A stretch of DNA of 56,311 bases from an uncultured Eubacterium sp. (GTDB lineage: Bacteria; Bacillota; Clostridia; Lachnospirales; Lachnospiraceae), in the NCBI GenBank assembly GCA_958446835.1, contig CAUCXT010000017.1:1-56311 (forward strand), written 5' to 3'. Shown one piece after another: positions 16,540 to 25,401 of the stretch; positions within the stretch are counted from its first letter, which is position 1; the number at the start of each line of letters is the position of its first letter. The notes under the pieces were generated by a model, which worked only from the letters and a program-made list of their open reading frames with translations, had not been told where the DNA came from and did no database searches. The position numbers and the translations under genes were made by a program.

Positions 16540-17979
16540 TTATCCAAGTCTGATTTTCGCTTTAATGTACGGACCTCCGTCTGAAACCTTGACAAACTCC
16601 TTGTAGCCCTTACCGCAGAAGCCGCTTCCCCTCAGCTCGAAATCATCCGAGACCATGGAAATCGACTTTAATAAATCCGGTACATATCCTGTCAGAACCA
16701 CAGGCGAGAACACCTTGCCTGTAAGCTTTCCATCCTTAATCTCACGCGCCATGTTTACAAGACACTGTATTCCCCAGTTCTTAGGATCCTCCATTCCGCT
16801 TGTTGCATTCTCAAGAAGGAAACCATAAGGTATGGAGGCAATCATATCCTCAAGCTTATCACTGCCCGCTTCAAAGTAGGTGTTGGTCATTCTTGTATAT
16901 GCTTTTCTTCTATAACTCTCTCTACGTGAATTTCCGGTAGGCTCGGTCTTAAGTCTCATAGCCGCCATCGTGTCTGAGATTCCCTGCTTTAACACACCGT
17001 TCTCTATGACAAGTGTGTCCTTAGCTTCCACTCCGTCATCGTCAAAGAAATAGCTTGCAACCTCGTCACCGACTGCCGCGCCATCGTGCATATTGATTAG
17101 CGGTGAGGCAACATACTCGCCGACATAATTCTTTGCAAGGGCTCTGTCCTTTGCAAACATATCCATCTCAACTCCGTGTCCGAAGGCTTCATGCACTATC
17201 ATTCCCGTAACCTCAGGTGTGCATATACAATCATACTCTCCCGGAACCATAGGCTCACTGTCAAGAAGTGCAACCGTCATTTCAACGGAATGTGGTATGT
17301 CCGCCTCAAGGCTTTCTAAAATCTCAGAGCCTCCAAGATTCGATGCACTGCTAAAATAGCTCTTTACCTCATTGCCCTTTCTCGCTAAGAATGACATTGC
17401 ACAGTCCGTCCACAGTACATTCTGCTCAAGCTCCTTATTAGCCGACAGGAAAAGCTTAGAATACTTCCGACAGCTCATTCTCGCCGTACAGTCAAGCATT
17501 CTCTCATCCGCTTCAAGACCCTTGTTTCGCAAATCCGTGAGCTTGTCTATGATATTCTGCGCCCCTGTCTCAAAAGGATTTATCTCATACTCTGTGCTCC
17601 TTGAAAACTCTAGCGGTTTATCCTCAAGCATGCCAAGCTTAATCCTTTCAATCTTATCCGGAACCGCCTTTTTAAGAGCCTCTACCTGCTCAATAATCTG
17701 CTGCGCCTGCGCTGTCACATCATTCGCAAGCTTATTAAAGGAGTACTCCGCATACTCTCCTTCATTATACACTTTGATAACGAAGCCTCTGTTACACAAC
17801 ATTCCAAAATCGCCGATATTGATACCCGATGCCGCAACGGAGTATATCTTAGCCTCCGAATCAACTGCAAGTATCGATGCGTATTCATATTTCTCAAGCA
17901 ATATTCCAAGCAGCTGCTTAAGCGCCGGCTTGGCTTTACGCAAAAATCTGCTGCCCTCAACCTTTTTCTTTTCTGCCAT
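16540..17979 (-). CDS. tldD: TldD family zinc metallopeptidase
   Basis: The 479-residue protein is the catalytic subunit of the TldD-TldE peptidase. The zinc motif HEAFGH is at residues 263-268, and further family blocks follow (GHGVEMDMFAKDRA, and GTSNSRRESYRRK-type sequence near 370 that reads TGNSRRESYRRKAY). The complex threads short unfolded peptides into a protected cavity. The start follows AAAGGGAT. It is the first gene of the minus-strand block that contains scfA and scfB. A terminator-like hairpin separates it from the ABC exporter genes upstream, so transcription probably begins in the 17980-18033 gap. Confidence 0.93.
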   Translation of the reverse strand: MAEKKKVEGSRFLRKAKPALKQLLGILLEKYEYASILAVDSEAKIYSVAASGINIGDFGMLCNRGFVIKVYNEGEYAEYSFNKLANDVTAQAQQIIEQVEALKKAVPDKIERIKLGMLEDKPLEFSRSTEYEINPFETGAQNIIDKLTDLRNKGLEADERMLDCTARMSCRKYSKLFLSANKELEQNVLWTDCAMSFLARKGNEVKSYFSSASNLGGSEILESLEADIPHSVEMTVALLDSEPMVPGEYDCICTPEVTGMIVHEAFGHGVEMDMFAKDRALAKNYVGEYVASPLINMHDGAAVGDEVASYFFDDDGVEAKDTLVIENGVLKQGISDTMAAMRLKTEPTGNSRRESYRRKAYTRMTNTYFEAGSDKLEDMIASIPYGFLLENATSGMEDPKNWGIQCLVNMAREIKDGKLTGKVFSPVVLTGYVPDLLKSISMVSDDFELRGSGFCGKGYKEFVKVSDGGPYIKAKIRLG

Positions 17980-18033
17980 CTGATTATATCCCTTTCAAGC
18001 TTTCATAAATAATTTTATACCCAACATCAAAAC

Positions 18034-18060
18034 GGCAGTGCGGCAAAGCGCCGTACTGCC
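18034..18060 (-). terminator. Terminator after the natB-like gene
   Basis: GGCAGTGCGGC (18034-18044) pairs with GCCGTACTGCC (18050-18060) around a short AAAGC loop, with one mismatch. On the minus strand it is followed by TTTT. It separates the exporter genes from tldD. Confidence 0.75.
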
Positions 18061-18138
18061 ATTAGATATATTACTTTAGTTTAATGAATTTGTCTACATG
18101 CCTTATTTCCTATTTGTATGTTTATATGTCATTAAAGG

Positions 18139-19353
18139 CTACGCATTAAACATAACCTTCTCGCTGTTAAATGCCTTTGTCATCACAGCGACCATGATAA
18201 CCGCATATAAATATGTGCTTATCGTTGTTCCAAGGAAATTAGTCATTGTTATCTCTCTTGTGAGAATGTCCTTAAATGCCATCGAACTGCCATATACAGG
18301 GATAAGATACTTATAAAATACTCCATCTGCCGATGTGTACATTGTAATCATGCCTGCCACAAGAACAAGAATATATACCGGAGATATATAAGATGATGCT
18401 TCCTTCACATTCTTGGCAAACACAGCCACCATACAGATGATTGAGACATATAAAAGCACAACGCCAATCATGAGTATTATCATCTGGGCTATCTGCCCTC
18501 CTGTAAAGTTAACCGACATGCCATCTAATACATCTGCACCACCGACGTTCTTAATCATCATAGGCAGAGCAATTACCATGGAAATAATATATACCGCTGC
18601 CGACATAACCGCAAGAATTGACAGGGAGAATACTTTTCCAAGTACAATCTGTTCACGCTTTACAGGCGAAAGAAGCATGGTAGCAAGTGTTCCTCTTTCC
18701 TTCTCTCCGGCTATCATATCAACGCCAAGTCCCATAGCACCTGCAAAAATAAGCATTGTGATAAAATAAGGGAGCATGGTTCCAAGCATCTTTCCGACAG
18801 CCTTATCTTCATCCTGAACTGTATTATTGTTCACGTTGAACATTTCAACAGCCGCATAGTTCCCGAATCTGTTTCCGAGAAGTATCTGCTTGTAAGCATC
18901 AAGATATGCTGCATAGGTATCTCTTGCCCCTGATGAATAATCCTCGGAAGGGTTATAATAAAGCTCAATTTCAGGAGTCTTTATGTTGTCCAGCCTATCC
19001 ATTCCGGTCATTACCTGATCCTCAAAATCATCCGAAAACATCATAACAAGGTCAACCGACTTATCATAGAGCCCCGCCTTTGCATTCTCGAAGCTTTCCG
19101 TATCGCTTATCACAGTATAGCCCTCGATACCTGCCGCCCCCGCAAATGTCTCAAAGCTTGCCGGCTCATTCATAATATATACAATAGGATCATGTGCCTG
19201 AACATCATCCAGCTGTCCCTTTACCAACACGCCGATAAGTGAAAATAAACCAACTACAAGTATAACAGGCAGAACAAAAAGCGACATAATCATCTTCTTA
19301 TCCTTAAAAACTCTTCTCAGTTCCTTAGATACAATAGCCTTGATACCGTACAT
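18139..19353 (-). CDS. ABC-2 type transporter permease, NatB-like
   Basis: This 404-residue permease has one membrane segment at about 20-45, a large extracytoplasmic domain to about 175, and five further membrane segments, the plan of NatB/YhaP-type exporters. MIAGEKERGTLATMLLSPVKREQIVLGK around 215-240 is the hallmark of ABC-2 permeases. In Bacillus, NatAB exports Na+, but many relatives export peptides or drugs, so the substrate here is open. It begins directly after the stop of the ATPase gene, whose end holds its AGGAGG site, so the two are translationally coupled. Confidence 0.88.
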   Translation of the reverse strand: MYGIKAIVSKELRRVFKDKKMIMSLFVLPVILVVGLFSLIGVLVKGQLDDVQAHDPIVYIMNEPASFETFAGAAGIEGYTVISDTESFENAKAGLYDKSVDLVMMFSDDFEDQVMTGMDRLDNIKTPEIELYYNPSEDYSSGARDTYAAYLDAYKQILLGNRFGNYAAVEMFNVNNNTVQDEDKAVGKMLGTMLPYFITMLIFAGAMGLGVDMIAGEKERGTLATMLLSPVKREQIVLGKVFSLSILAVMSAAVYIISMVIALPMMIKNVGGADVLDGMSVNFTGGQIAQMIILMIGVVLLYVSIICMVAVFAKNVKEASSYISPVYILVLVAGMITMYTSADGVFYKYLIPVYGSSMAFKDILTREITMTNFLGTTISTYLYAVIMVAVMTKAFNSEKVMFNA

Positions 19354-20130
19354 TTATCTGTCCTCCTTATGATTAAGTCTGTAAAGTTCGAAGAATGCAT
19401 CTTCAAGATTATCCTTACCTGTATCAGAATAGATATTGTCAAGTGTTCCCTCCGAAACCTTTTTGCCATCTATTATCACAACCAGCCTGTCGCAAAGCTT
19501 CTCAGCCTCGGACATGATATGTGTTGACACAATGACAAGCTTCCCCTTCTTCTTAAGCTCTAAAAGATAATCTGTAACGGAACGTGCCGTTATGATATCA
19601 AGACCTGAGGTAGGCTCATCGAAAATAACTATATCCGGGTCATGCACAAGACTTACCGCTATAGCCGCCTTCTGCTTCATACCTGTTGAAAGTTCTTCTA
19701 TCTTCTTATCCTCAAACCCATCTATTCCAAAATATGAGAACAATTCCTCCCTGCGTTCCTTAAGCTTATCCTCAGGAACCTGATGAAGTCTTCCGAAAAA
19801 GTCAAAAAGATATCTGGCTGAAAACTGTGGATCAAGCTTAATCTCATTTGTCAAAAAGCCAATGCTTGCCCTGACTGCCTCCGGTTCCTTAACCGTATCA
19901 TGTCCGTCTACAATCACCGCTCCGTCTGTAGGCTTTAAAAGTGTCGCTATGCACCTGAGTGTAGTTGTCTTTCCTGCACCGTTAGGTCCGAGAAGACCTA
20001 ATATCTCTCCCTGTTTAGCCTCAAATGAAATATTATCGACTGCCACCTTCGTGTTGCTCTTCGTCTTGAGCTTCTTCATCTGTCCGGATGAAAGCTTGTA
20101 AATCTTGGTAAGATTCTTAATCTCTATCAT
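19354..20130 (-). CDS. ABC transporter ATP-binding protein, NatA-like
   Basis: The 258-residue ATPase has Walker A GPNGAGKTT (about 49-57), the signature LSTGMKQK and Walker B VIFDEPTSGLD. It would power the ABC-2 permease encoded next. The sequence following the signature matches NatA/CcmA-like exporters. AGGAGG lies just before the ATG. Upstream, on the same strand, is a small membrane protein gene with an Xre regulator; a 66-base gap separates them, so these four genes could be one transcript. Confidence 0.92.
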   Translation of the reverse strand: MIEIKNLTKIYKLSSGQMKKLKTKSNTKVAVDNISFEAKQGEILGLLGPNGAGKTTTLRCIATLLKPTDGAVIVDGHDTVKEPEAVRASIGFLTNEIKLDPQFSARYLFDFFGRLHQVPEDKLKERREELFSYFGIDGFEDKKIEELSTGMKQKAAIAVSLVHDPDIVIFDEPTSGLDIITARSVTDYLLELKKKGKLVIVSTHIMSEAEKLCDRLVVIIDGKKVSEGTLDNIYSDTGKDNLEDAFFELYRLNHKEDR

Positions 20131-20196
20131 TCCCTTTTCCCTCCTATTTAATATCAGTTATGATATTATGCTGCACAACCTTATTGTCTCCGGCTT

Positions 20197-20670
20197 CTAT
20201 TCTCCGGTATAAGTTCTGTTATAATAGACCTTGCTGCATTTCCTTGCTGCCCCTGCAATTATCACCACTGCGATCATTCCAAGGAATGCCTCAAAGCTGA
20301 AATAGCACACGACAAGACCTGCAATCACAGAAAACAGTGATGTAATCTCAAGCCCCTTGCGCGCCGCAAGCGATTCAATATGTAATTCGCGCTCATCATG
20401 ACACTTATTATATAGCCGTCTGAGTGCAGTCTCATCCTTGAGTGCCTTGCAGTTCTTTACAAATCTTATAACAGAAAATACCTCCACAACAGCAAGCAGT
20501 CCGACCAGAAAGCCCTGCACAAACGAAGCCGCATCCGGATTAGTATATGCTGATGTAAGGAAACCTGATAAATCCGCTGCTATCGCCACAAGACCCACAA
20601 CTGTGGTTGCCAGATACAGCCTGTTCTGGTGCTTTATTTCTTTTTTTATTCTCTCTATCTTCTTCTCCAC
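20197..20670 (-). CDS. Small four-segment membrane protein of unknown function
   Basis: This 157-residue protein starts with a charged helix (MEKKIERIKKEIKHQNR), followed by hydrophobic segments at about 18-36, 48-68, 108-124 and 126-143. A charged cytoplasmic loop between segments 2 and 3 holds CHDERELHIESLAARKG. I do not recognise the family name. Small membrane proteins of this form are commonly paired with short Xre regulators in Firmicutes, as here. The start is GTG, supported by GGAGGGG five bases upstream. Confidence 0.7.
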   Translation of the reverse strand: MEKKIERIKKEIKHQNRLYLATTVVGLVAIAADLSGFLTSAYTNPDAASFVQGFLVGLLAVVEVFSVIRFVKNCKALKDETALRRLYNKCHDERELHIESLAARKGLEITSLFSVIAGLVVCYFSFEAFLGMIAVVIIAGAARKCSKVYYNRTYTGE

Positions 20671-20689
20671 AACAACCCCTCCTCTCCCA

Positions 20690-20899
20690 TTATTCTTCTT
20701 CGTCTATATCGCTGAAATCAAAGACTTCCTCGATAGTGAGACCGAAATAATGTGCAATTTTATAAGCCAGCACAAGTGAGGCAGTATACTTCTCCACCTC
20801 GATAGAGGTGATTGTCTGACGTGTAGTGCCAACAATGTCTGCAAGTTCACTCTGAGAGAGCTTCTTTTCTTTGCGCAGTTCTTTTATTCTGTTTTTCAT
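20690..20899 (-). CDS. Short Xre/Cro-type transcriptional regulator
   Basis: A 69-residue protein made almost entirely of a helix-turn-helix (MKNRIKELRKEKKLSQSELA..., recognition helix near TTRQTITSIE) with an acidic tail ending SDIDEEE. The ATG follows AAGGTG. It lies 20 bases before the membrane protein gene. Its promoter contains three evenly spaced TGCAAAG operators, suggesting autoregulation of this gene and those downstream. Confidence 0.88.
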   Translation of the reverse strand: MKNRIKELRKEKKLSQSELADIVGTTRQTITSIEVEKYTASLVLAYKIAHYFGLTIEEVFDFSDIDEEE

Positions 20900-20929
20900 G
20901 ATAATCACCTTGTTTTTGTTGCATAGTTA

Positions 20930-20983
20930 ACTTTGCATTTTTAGTATAGTGTGCTTTGCAAAAAATGTCAAGTACACTTTGCA
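20930..20983 (-). promoter_or_regulatory. Xre promoter with three phased operators
   Basis: On the minus strand a consensus promoter, TTGACA (20971-20966) and TATACT (20948-20943), has a 17-base spacer. TGCAAAG occurs three times with identical 23-base spacing: 20983-20976 upstream of the -35, 20960-20953 inside the spacer and 20937-20930 just past the -10. The third copy extends to the near-palindrome TGCAAAGTTAACTATGCA, pointing to a dyad of the form CAAAGTNNACTTTG. The most likely binder is the adjacent Xre protein. Confidence 0.75.
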
Positions 20984-21007
20984 TTTTTTTATTTTCCATA
21001 AAATATC

Positions 21008-21033
21008 AAAAAGCCGGGGAATACCCCCCGGCT
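21008..21033 (-). terminator. Terminator of the first chemoreceptor gene
   Basis: AGCCGGGG (21012-21019) pairs with CCCCGGCT (21026-21033). On the minus strand it is followed by TTTTTGATATTT. Confidence 0.85.
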
Positions 21034-21059
21034 CTCATCAAATCGTACGTTGTATTAAA

Positions 21060-22751
21060 CTACTGTATAATGAACTGCTTCATTCTGTCCTCAAGATCCT
21101 GTGCTACCTTTTGAAGGCTCACGGCATCATCCGCAATCCTCTTGACAGTTTCCATTGCCATTGTTGTAGAAGCGCTTGTCTCCTCTGTAGAGGCTGCATT
21201 CTCCTGTGATACGGATGACAGGTTGCCGATAACATCCACAACCTTCTCCTTGGACTTACCCATGTTCTCAACACTTACCGCAATACTGTCAATCTTATCT
21301 ATAAGTCCTGTGATTCCCATAATTACCTGATTAAGTATGTCTGCTGTCTGCTTCATATCCTCGGACTGCTTGTTGACAATATTGTTAACTGCCTCCGTCT
21401 TTTCAACCGTTTCGTCTGATTTCTGTTCAAGATCATGTATAATATCCTGAATGTCCGCAGCAGATGATGTTGTCTGCTCGGCAAGCTGCTTGATATTCTC
21501 GGCTACAACGGCAAATCCTCTTCCGGCTTCGCCTGCTCTTGCCGCCTCTATCGATGCATTAAGAGAGAGAAGATTTGTCTGACCCGCAATCTCCGTTATA
21601 AGATTTACAACCTCCGAAATTTTTCCGGCAGCCTTATTAGCTTCGTGAGTCTTATCGTTGACAACTCCGATATGTGTCACCATTTCCTTCTGTCCGGCAA
21701 TAAGCTGTTTTAATATATTCTCAGCGTTCTCACCCAGCTCTTTCATATTATCGGCATCCTTGGCAAGTTCCTCTGTATTGTCATTTACCTTATCTATCAT
21801 GTTGCCGATTTCTATTACATTCTCGGACGCGCTCTGTGTCTCCTGTGCAAGCATTGTTGCGCCATTCGCCATCTCGTCAACCGCTCTGTCCGTATCCTTC
21901 ATATTGTTCATTGTATCGGAAGCCGATTTGCTCAAAGAATCCGACTGCTCAAACAGATTACCGCTCTGAACCTTAAGATCCGTCACAACCGCTGTAAGCT
22001 CACCTCTGAGCTTTAAAACGGCTCTCATAATATTGCCGACTTCATCTTTTAACCCTGCAAAGCGGTGCTCCTGCTTCTCATTCTTTACGCGGAAGTCAAG
22101 TGATGCAAGCTCCTCAACCGCATTTGAAGCATAAGAAAGAGGCGCAACAATCTTTCCGATAAAAATAAATACCGCTGCTATCGCTACAAGACCGATAATT
22201 ACAGATATAGCTGTAACATCACGTATAAGACTGACTGAATCCTTGAGTACATCATTGTCATCGGCGGAAACTATAAGAATAAAACGTCCGTTTTCATCTG
22301 TATAACATGAAGCATATTTTTTACTACCGTTGTAATCATATTTGACAACACCTGTGTCATGCTTAATTCCCGACTTCAAATCCTGAACATAACTCTTTAC
22401 AACTACATTCTCAACACTTTTTCCTATCTTGTCCTTATTAGGATGATAGAGCATATTGCCCTCTGAATCAACTATGTAAGCGTATGACGATTCGACACCT
22501 TCCATATTGGCATTCTTAAGGATAACTTCAAGAGCACTCATGTCAAATTCCCTGCTCTCCCCAAGCAATGTCTCTACCTGATGTCCGTAAGCCAGTGCTA
22601 AATCTCCCATATAATTCCATGCAAGCTGCTTGTAGCTTACCCTTGACTGATGTATGGAATAGTAATTGATCAAACCTCCCATAAACAGGCACACACACAG
22701 TGTCATCATCATCAGTCTGAATTTTATCGACTGATAAAACTTCATTTTCAT
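21060..22751 (-). CDS. Methyl-accepting chemotaxis protein with extracytoplasmic Cache-like sensor
   Basis: The 563-residue receptor has a membrane segment at about 10-28, a periplasm-facing sensor to about 180 with VDSEGNMLYHPNKDKIGK and ENGRFILIVSA, as in Cache domains, a second membrane segment at about 182-205, a HAMP region and a long coiled-coil signalling domain. The kinase-contact tip is IEAARAGEAGRGFAVVAENI. It would signal through CheA/CheW, which are not in this window. The start follows AGGAGG by 8 bases. It is transcribed alone and ends at a strong terminator. The ligand is unknown. Confidence 0.93.
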   Translation of the reverse strand: MKMKFYQSIKFRLMMMTLCVCLFMGGLINYYSIHQSRVSYKQLAWNYMGDLALAYGHQVETLLGESREFDMSALEVILKNANMEGVESSYAYIVDSEGNMLYHPNKDKIGKSVENVVVKSYVQDLKSGIKHDTGVVKYDYNGSKKYASCYTDENGRFILIVSADDNDVLKDSVSLIRDVTAISVIIGLVAIAAVFIFIGKIVAPLSYASNAVEELASLDFRVKNEKQEHRFAGLKDEVGNIMRAVLKLRGELTAVVTDLKVQSGNLFEQSDSLSKSASDTMNNMKDTDRAVDEMANGATMLAQETQSASENVIEIGNMIDKVNDNTEELAKDADNMKELGENAENILKQLIAGQKEMVTHIGVVNDKTHEANKAAGKISEVVNLITEIAGQTNLLSLNASIEAARAGEAGRGFAVVAENIKQLAEQTTSSAADIQDIIHDLEQKSDETVEKTEAVNNIVNKQSEDMKQTADILNQVIMGITGLIDKIDSIAVSVENMGKSKEKVVDVIGNLSSVSQENAASTEETSASTTMAMETVKRIADDAVSLQKVAQDLEDRMKQFIIQ

Positions 22752-22966
22752 CCGGCTTTCCTCCTGATAAAACTATTTTCATACTTCTTTCGTATAACCT
22801 CAGCTTAAATGTATTTATACGCCCATCCATGGACGAATTTTAGCACTCATACAGCAATCCGTCAATAAATAATTAGTAACAAAAATTAGTACAAAGTCAT
22901 TAATTGCACATAAAACAAAATTGTATAGCAAAATAAATCATTCTGTGCTATATTTATTATGTATAT

Positions 22967-22990
22967 TGTTATGGTCGTTTTACCATAACA
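22967..22990. promoter_or_regulatory. Palindromic operator upstream of the DtxR-type regulator gene
   Basis: TGTTATGGT (22967-22975) pairs perfectly with ACCATAACA (22982-22990) across six bases. It ends 27 bases before the regulator's ATG. It differs from the TTAG...CTAAC boxes of the feo genes, so a different regulator or specificity is implied. Confidence 0.6.
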
Positions 22991-23017
22991 TCTAAATTAC
23001 CGGAAAAGAGGTTTAAC

Positions 23018-23389
23018 ATGACTAATACAAACGAATCAGCTGAAAATTATCTTGAAACCATATTAATTCTAAGCAAAAAGCTTCCTGTTGTCCGCGCTGT
23101 CGATATATCCAACGAACTTGGCTTTAAAAAATCAAGCGTTAGTATCGCGATGAAGAATCTCCGGCTCAAAAACCAGATTACAGTTACCGATGCCGGCTTT
23201 ATCTATCTTACCGATGAAGGACGTGCCATAGCGGAGATGATATACGAAAGACATGAACTTCTGTCCTCATGCCTTATAAAGCTTGGAGTCAACCCTGAAA
23301 CTGCCGCTGAGGATGCATGTAGGATTGAGCATGTCATCAGCCCTGAAAGCTTTGACGCCATCAAAAAACATGTACATCCAGGAGCTTAG
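23018..23389 (+). CDS. DtxR family metal-dependent transcriptional regulator
   Basis: A 123-residue protein with an N-terminal winged helix (ENYLETILILSKKLPVVRAVDISNEL then SSVSIAMKNL, the recognition helix) and the DtxR/MntR dimerisation and metal-binding block with ERHELL and CRIEHVISPESFDAI. It is short, ending without a C-terminal SH3 domain, like MntR-type members. It lies 5 bases before a substrate-binding lipoprotein gene, so it almost certainly controls the importer that follows. A palindrome lies in its promoter region. Which metal it reads, if any, is unknown. Confidence 0.88.
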   Translation: MTNTNESAENYLETILILSKKLPVVRAVDISNELGFKKSSVSIAMKNLRLKNQITVTDAGFIYLTDEGRAIAEMIYERHELLSSCLIKLGVNPETAAEDACRIEHVISPESFDAIKKHVHPGA

Positions 23390-23394
23390 ACAAC

Positions 23395-24477
23395 ATGAAA
23401 AGAAATATAATCAGAACAATTGTAAGCACATTAACTCTCACTATGTTAACCTGCACGCTGGCGGGCTGTTCTTCAAAGGTACAGCAGGATGAATCCTCTT
23501 CATCCACTGCCGTAGCTGAATCCACGGCACAGGAGACACAGACTGATGTAACCGAATCCACAGCAGAGGAAACGCAGCCTGTCGCAGCAGACATCAACAT
23601 TGCCGTCATGACAGGTCCTACCGCCATCGGTCTTGTAAAAGTAATGAAAGACAACGAAGACGGAGCTGCCGCCAACAACTACAATTTTCAGGTTTTTGGT
23701 GAAGCGACAGAAATATCAACCGGGCTTGTAAAGGGTGAGCTGGACATCGCATGCGTGCCGTGTAATCTTGCAAGTGTGCTCTACAACAAAACCGAAGGCG
23801 GAATTGTTGTAGCCGGAATAAATACCCTTGGTGTCCTATATATAGTTGAAACAGGTAATTCCATCCGGTCCGTAAGCGATTTAGCAGGAAAGACCATATA
23901 TACAACCGGTCAGGGAACAACACCTGAATATACTCTGCGCTACATCCTCTCAGGTAACGGAATAGACCCGGACAGCGATGTGGACATAGAATTCAAGAGT
24001 GAAGCCGCGGAGGTTGTCGCTGCCCTGTCCGAAAATTCTGAAGCCATAGCCATGCTTCCACAGCCTTATGTTACTGTCGCCATGAACAATAACGAACAGC
24101 TTCATATAGCGCTTGATATAACCGAGGAATGGGAAAAGCTTGACAGCACCAGTACCGTTGTGACAGGTGTGGTTGTAGCAAGAAAAGAATGGGTTGACGC
24201 ACATACAGATGCATTCAATGCATTTTTAGGTGAATATCCGGACTCAGCCGCCTACACCAATGACAATATAGATGATGCAGCTTCACTTATCGAAAAGTTC
24301 GGCATATTTAAAGCTGCCATCGCAAAGAAAGCCATTCCGTACTGCAATGTAACCTTCATAAGCGGCAGTGAAATGAAAGATAAGATTGACCATTATCTTA
24401 CTGTGCTCTACGAACAGAATCCTGCTTCGGTAGGCGGCAAGCTCCCGGACGATAATTTCTACTACATTTCACAGTAA
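23395..24477 (+). CDS. ABC importer substrate-binding lipoprotein, SsuA/ThiY (NMT1) type
   Basis: This 360-residue protein has a lipoprotein signal with the lipobox LAGC and acylated Cys25. A low-complexity linker follows, with two copies of an EST-A-ETQ motif at about 41-62. The binding domain shows the NMT1/SsuA-like pattern: TGPTAIGLVKVM, GELDIACVPCNLASVLYN and LPQPYVTVAMNNNEQLHIALD. Relatives bind sulfonates, nitrate, thiamine precursors or similar small molecules. The ligand here is not known. It is the first importer gene after the DtxR-type regulator. Confidence 0.87.
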   Translation: MKRNIIRTIVSTLTLTMLTCTLAGCSSKVQQDESSSSTAVAESTAQETQTDVTESTAEETQPVAADINIAVMTGPTAIGLVKVMKDNEDGAAANNYNFQVFGEATEISTGLVKGELDIACVPCNLASVLYNKTEGGIVVAGINTLGVLYIVETGNSIRSVSDLAGKTIYTTGQGTTPEYTLRYILSGNGIDPDSDVDIEFKSEAAEVVAALSENSEAIAMLPQPYVTVAMNNNEQLHIALDITEEWEKLDSTSTVVTGVVVARKEWVDAHTDAFNAFLGEYPDSAAYTNDNIDDAASLIEKFGIFKAAIAKKAIPYCNVTFISGSEMKDKIDHYLTVLYEQNPASVGGKLPDDNFYYISQ

Positions 24478-24582
24478 AAGTCTGCACTTGTTGTAGTTTA
24501 TGGTACTATGCAGATTATGGAGCTTTACGGATAATGTCATGGTTATTACATAAAATATAATATTTTAGGAGTGGCAGTTTGC

Positions 24583-25353
24583 ATGAATAAAGTCACACCT
24601 CATGTAATAAGGAAAAATTTATCAAAAAGAGAACAATTTTTTTCACGCTTTGTCTCCATATTATTGTGGATTGCCCTCTGGACAATTGCCGCAAAAATAA
24701 TTGACCGGGAACTTTTTCTTCCCGGTCCTCTTTTAGTCTTGTCATCCCTTCGTCAGTTATCTGCAAGCAGAATTTTCTGGCTGTCTGTTTTAAACTCAAT
24801 GAAAAACATACTCTCCGGATTTTTCCTTGCTCTTTTAAGCGGACTTATTCTCTCTGTTGTCTCATACCGACTGCGAATCGTAGGAGCTTTCATATCGCTT
24901 CCTTTAAGAATAATACGCACTGTTCCTGTTGCCTCATTCATAATATTGGCACTGCTATGGGTCTCATCTAACAGACTTTCAATGCTTATCTCATTTCTTA
25001 TGGTGGTTCCCATTGTATATGAAAACATTCTTGAAGGACTTTTAAGCATAGACTCCTCCATGCTTGAAGTGTTATATATAGCCAGAACACCTGCATTAAG
25101 AAAAATAAAGCTTGTCTATATTCCAAGTCTCCTGCCATATCTTTCCTCCGCCCTCTCAACAGGTATCGGGCTGGCATGGAAATCCGGAATTGCCGCAGAG
25201 GTTATCGGAATAAGCAGCAACTCTATAGGCAACCATCTCAATCAGGCAAAGATATACCTACAGACACCTGAGCTTTTTGCGTGGACAATAACCGTTATCA
25301 TAATAAGTCTTATATTCGAGGAAGCGGTCAAGGCAGTACTCAAAAAAATATGA
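24583..25353 (+). CDS. ABC importer permease, SsuC/TauC type
   Basis: The 256-residue permease has about six membrane segments and the binding-protein-dependent transport motif near residue 165, EVLYIARTPALRKIKLVYIPSLL cut here to its key part ARTPALRKIKLVYIP. It belongs with the lipoprotein and ATPase on either side. The ATG at 24583 is preceded by AGGAG at ten bases; a GTG at 24571 directly abuts that site and is less likely. A 105-base gap separates it from the binding-protein gene. Confidence 0.88.
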   Translation: MNKVTPHVIRKNLSKREQFFSRFVSILLWIALWTIAAKIIDRELFLPGPLLVLSSLRQLSASRIFWLSVLNSMKNILSGFFLALLSGLILSVVSYRLRIVGAFISLPLRIIRTVPVASFIILALLWVSSNRLSMLISFLMVVPIVYENILEGLLSIDSSMLEVLYIARTPALRKIKLVYIPSLLPYLSSALSTGIGLAWKSGIAAEVIGISSNSIGNHLNQAKIYLQTPELFAWTITVIIISLIFEEAVKAVLKKI

Positions 25354-25401
25354 GTGAAATGTTTTGCCACCCGAATCCCATAAATAATTCAGGAGATTAA
25401 A

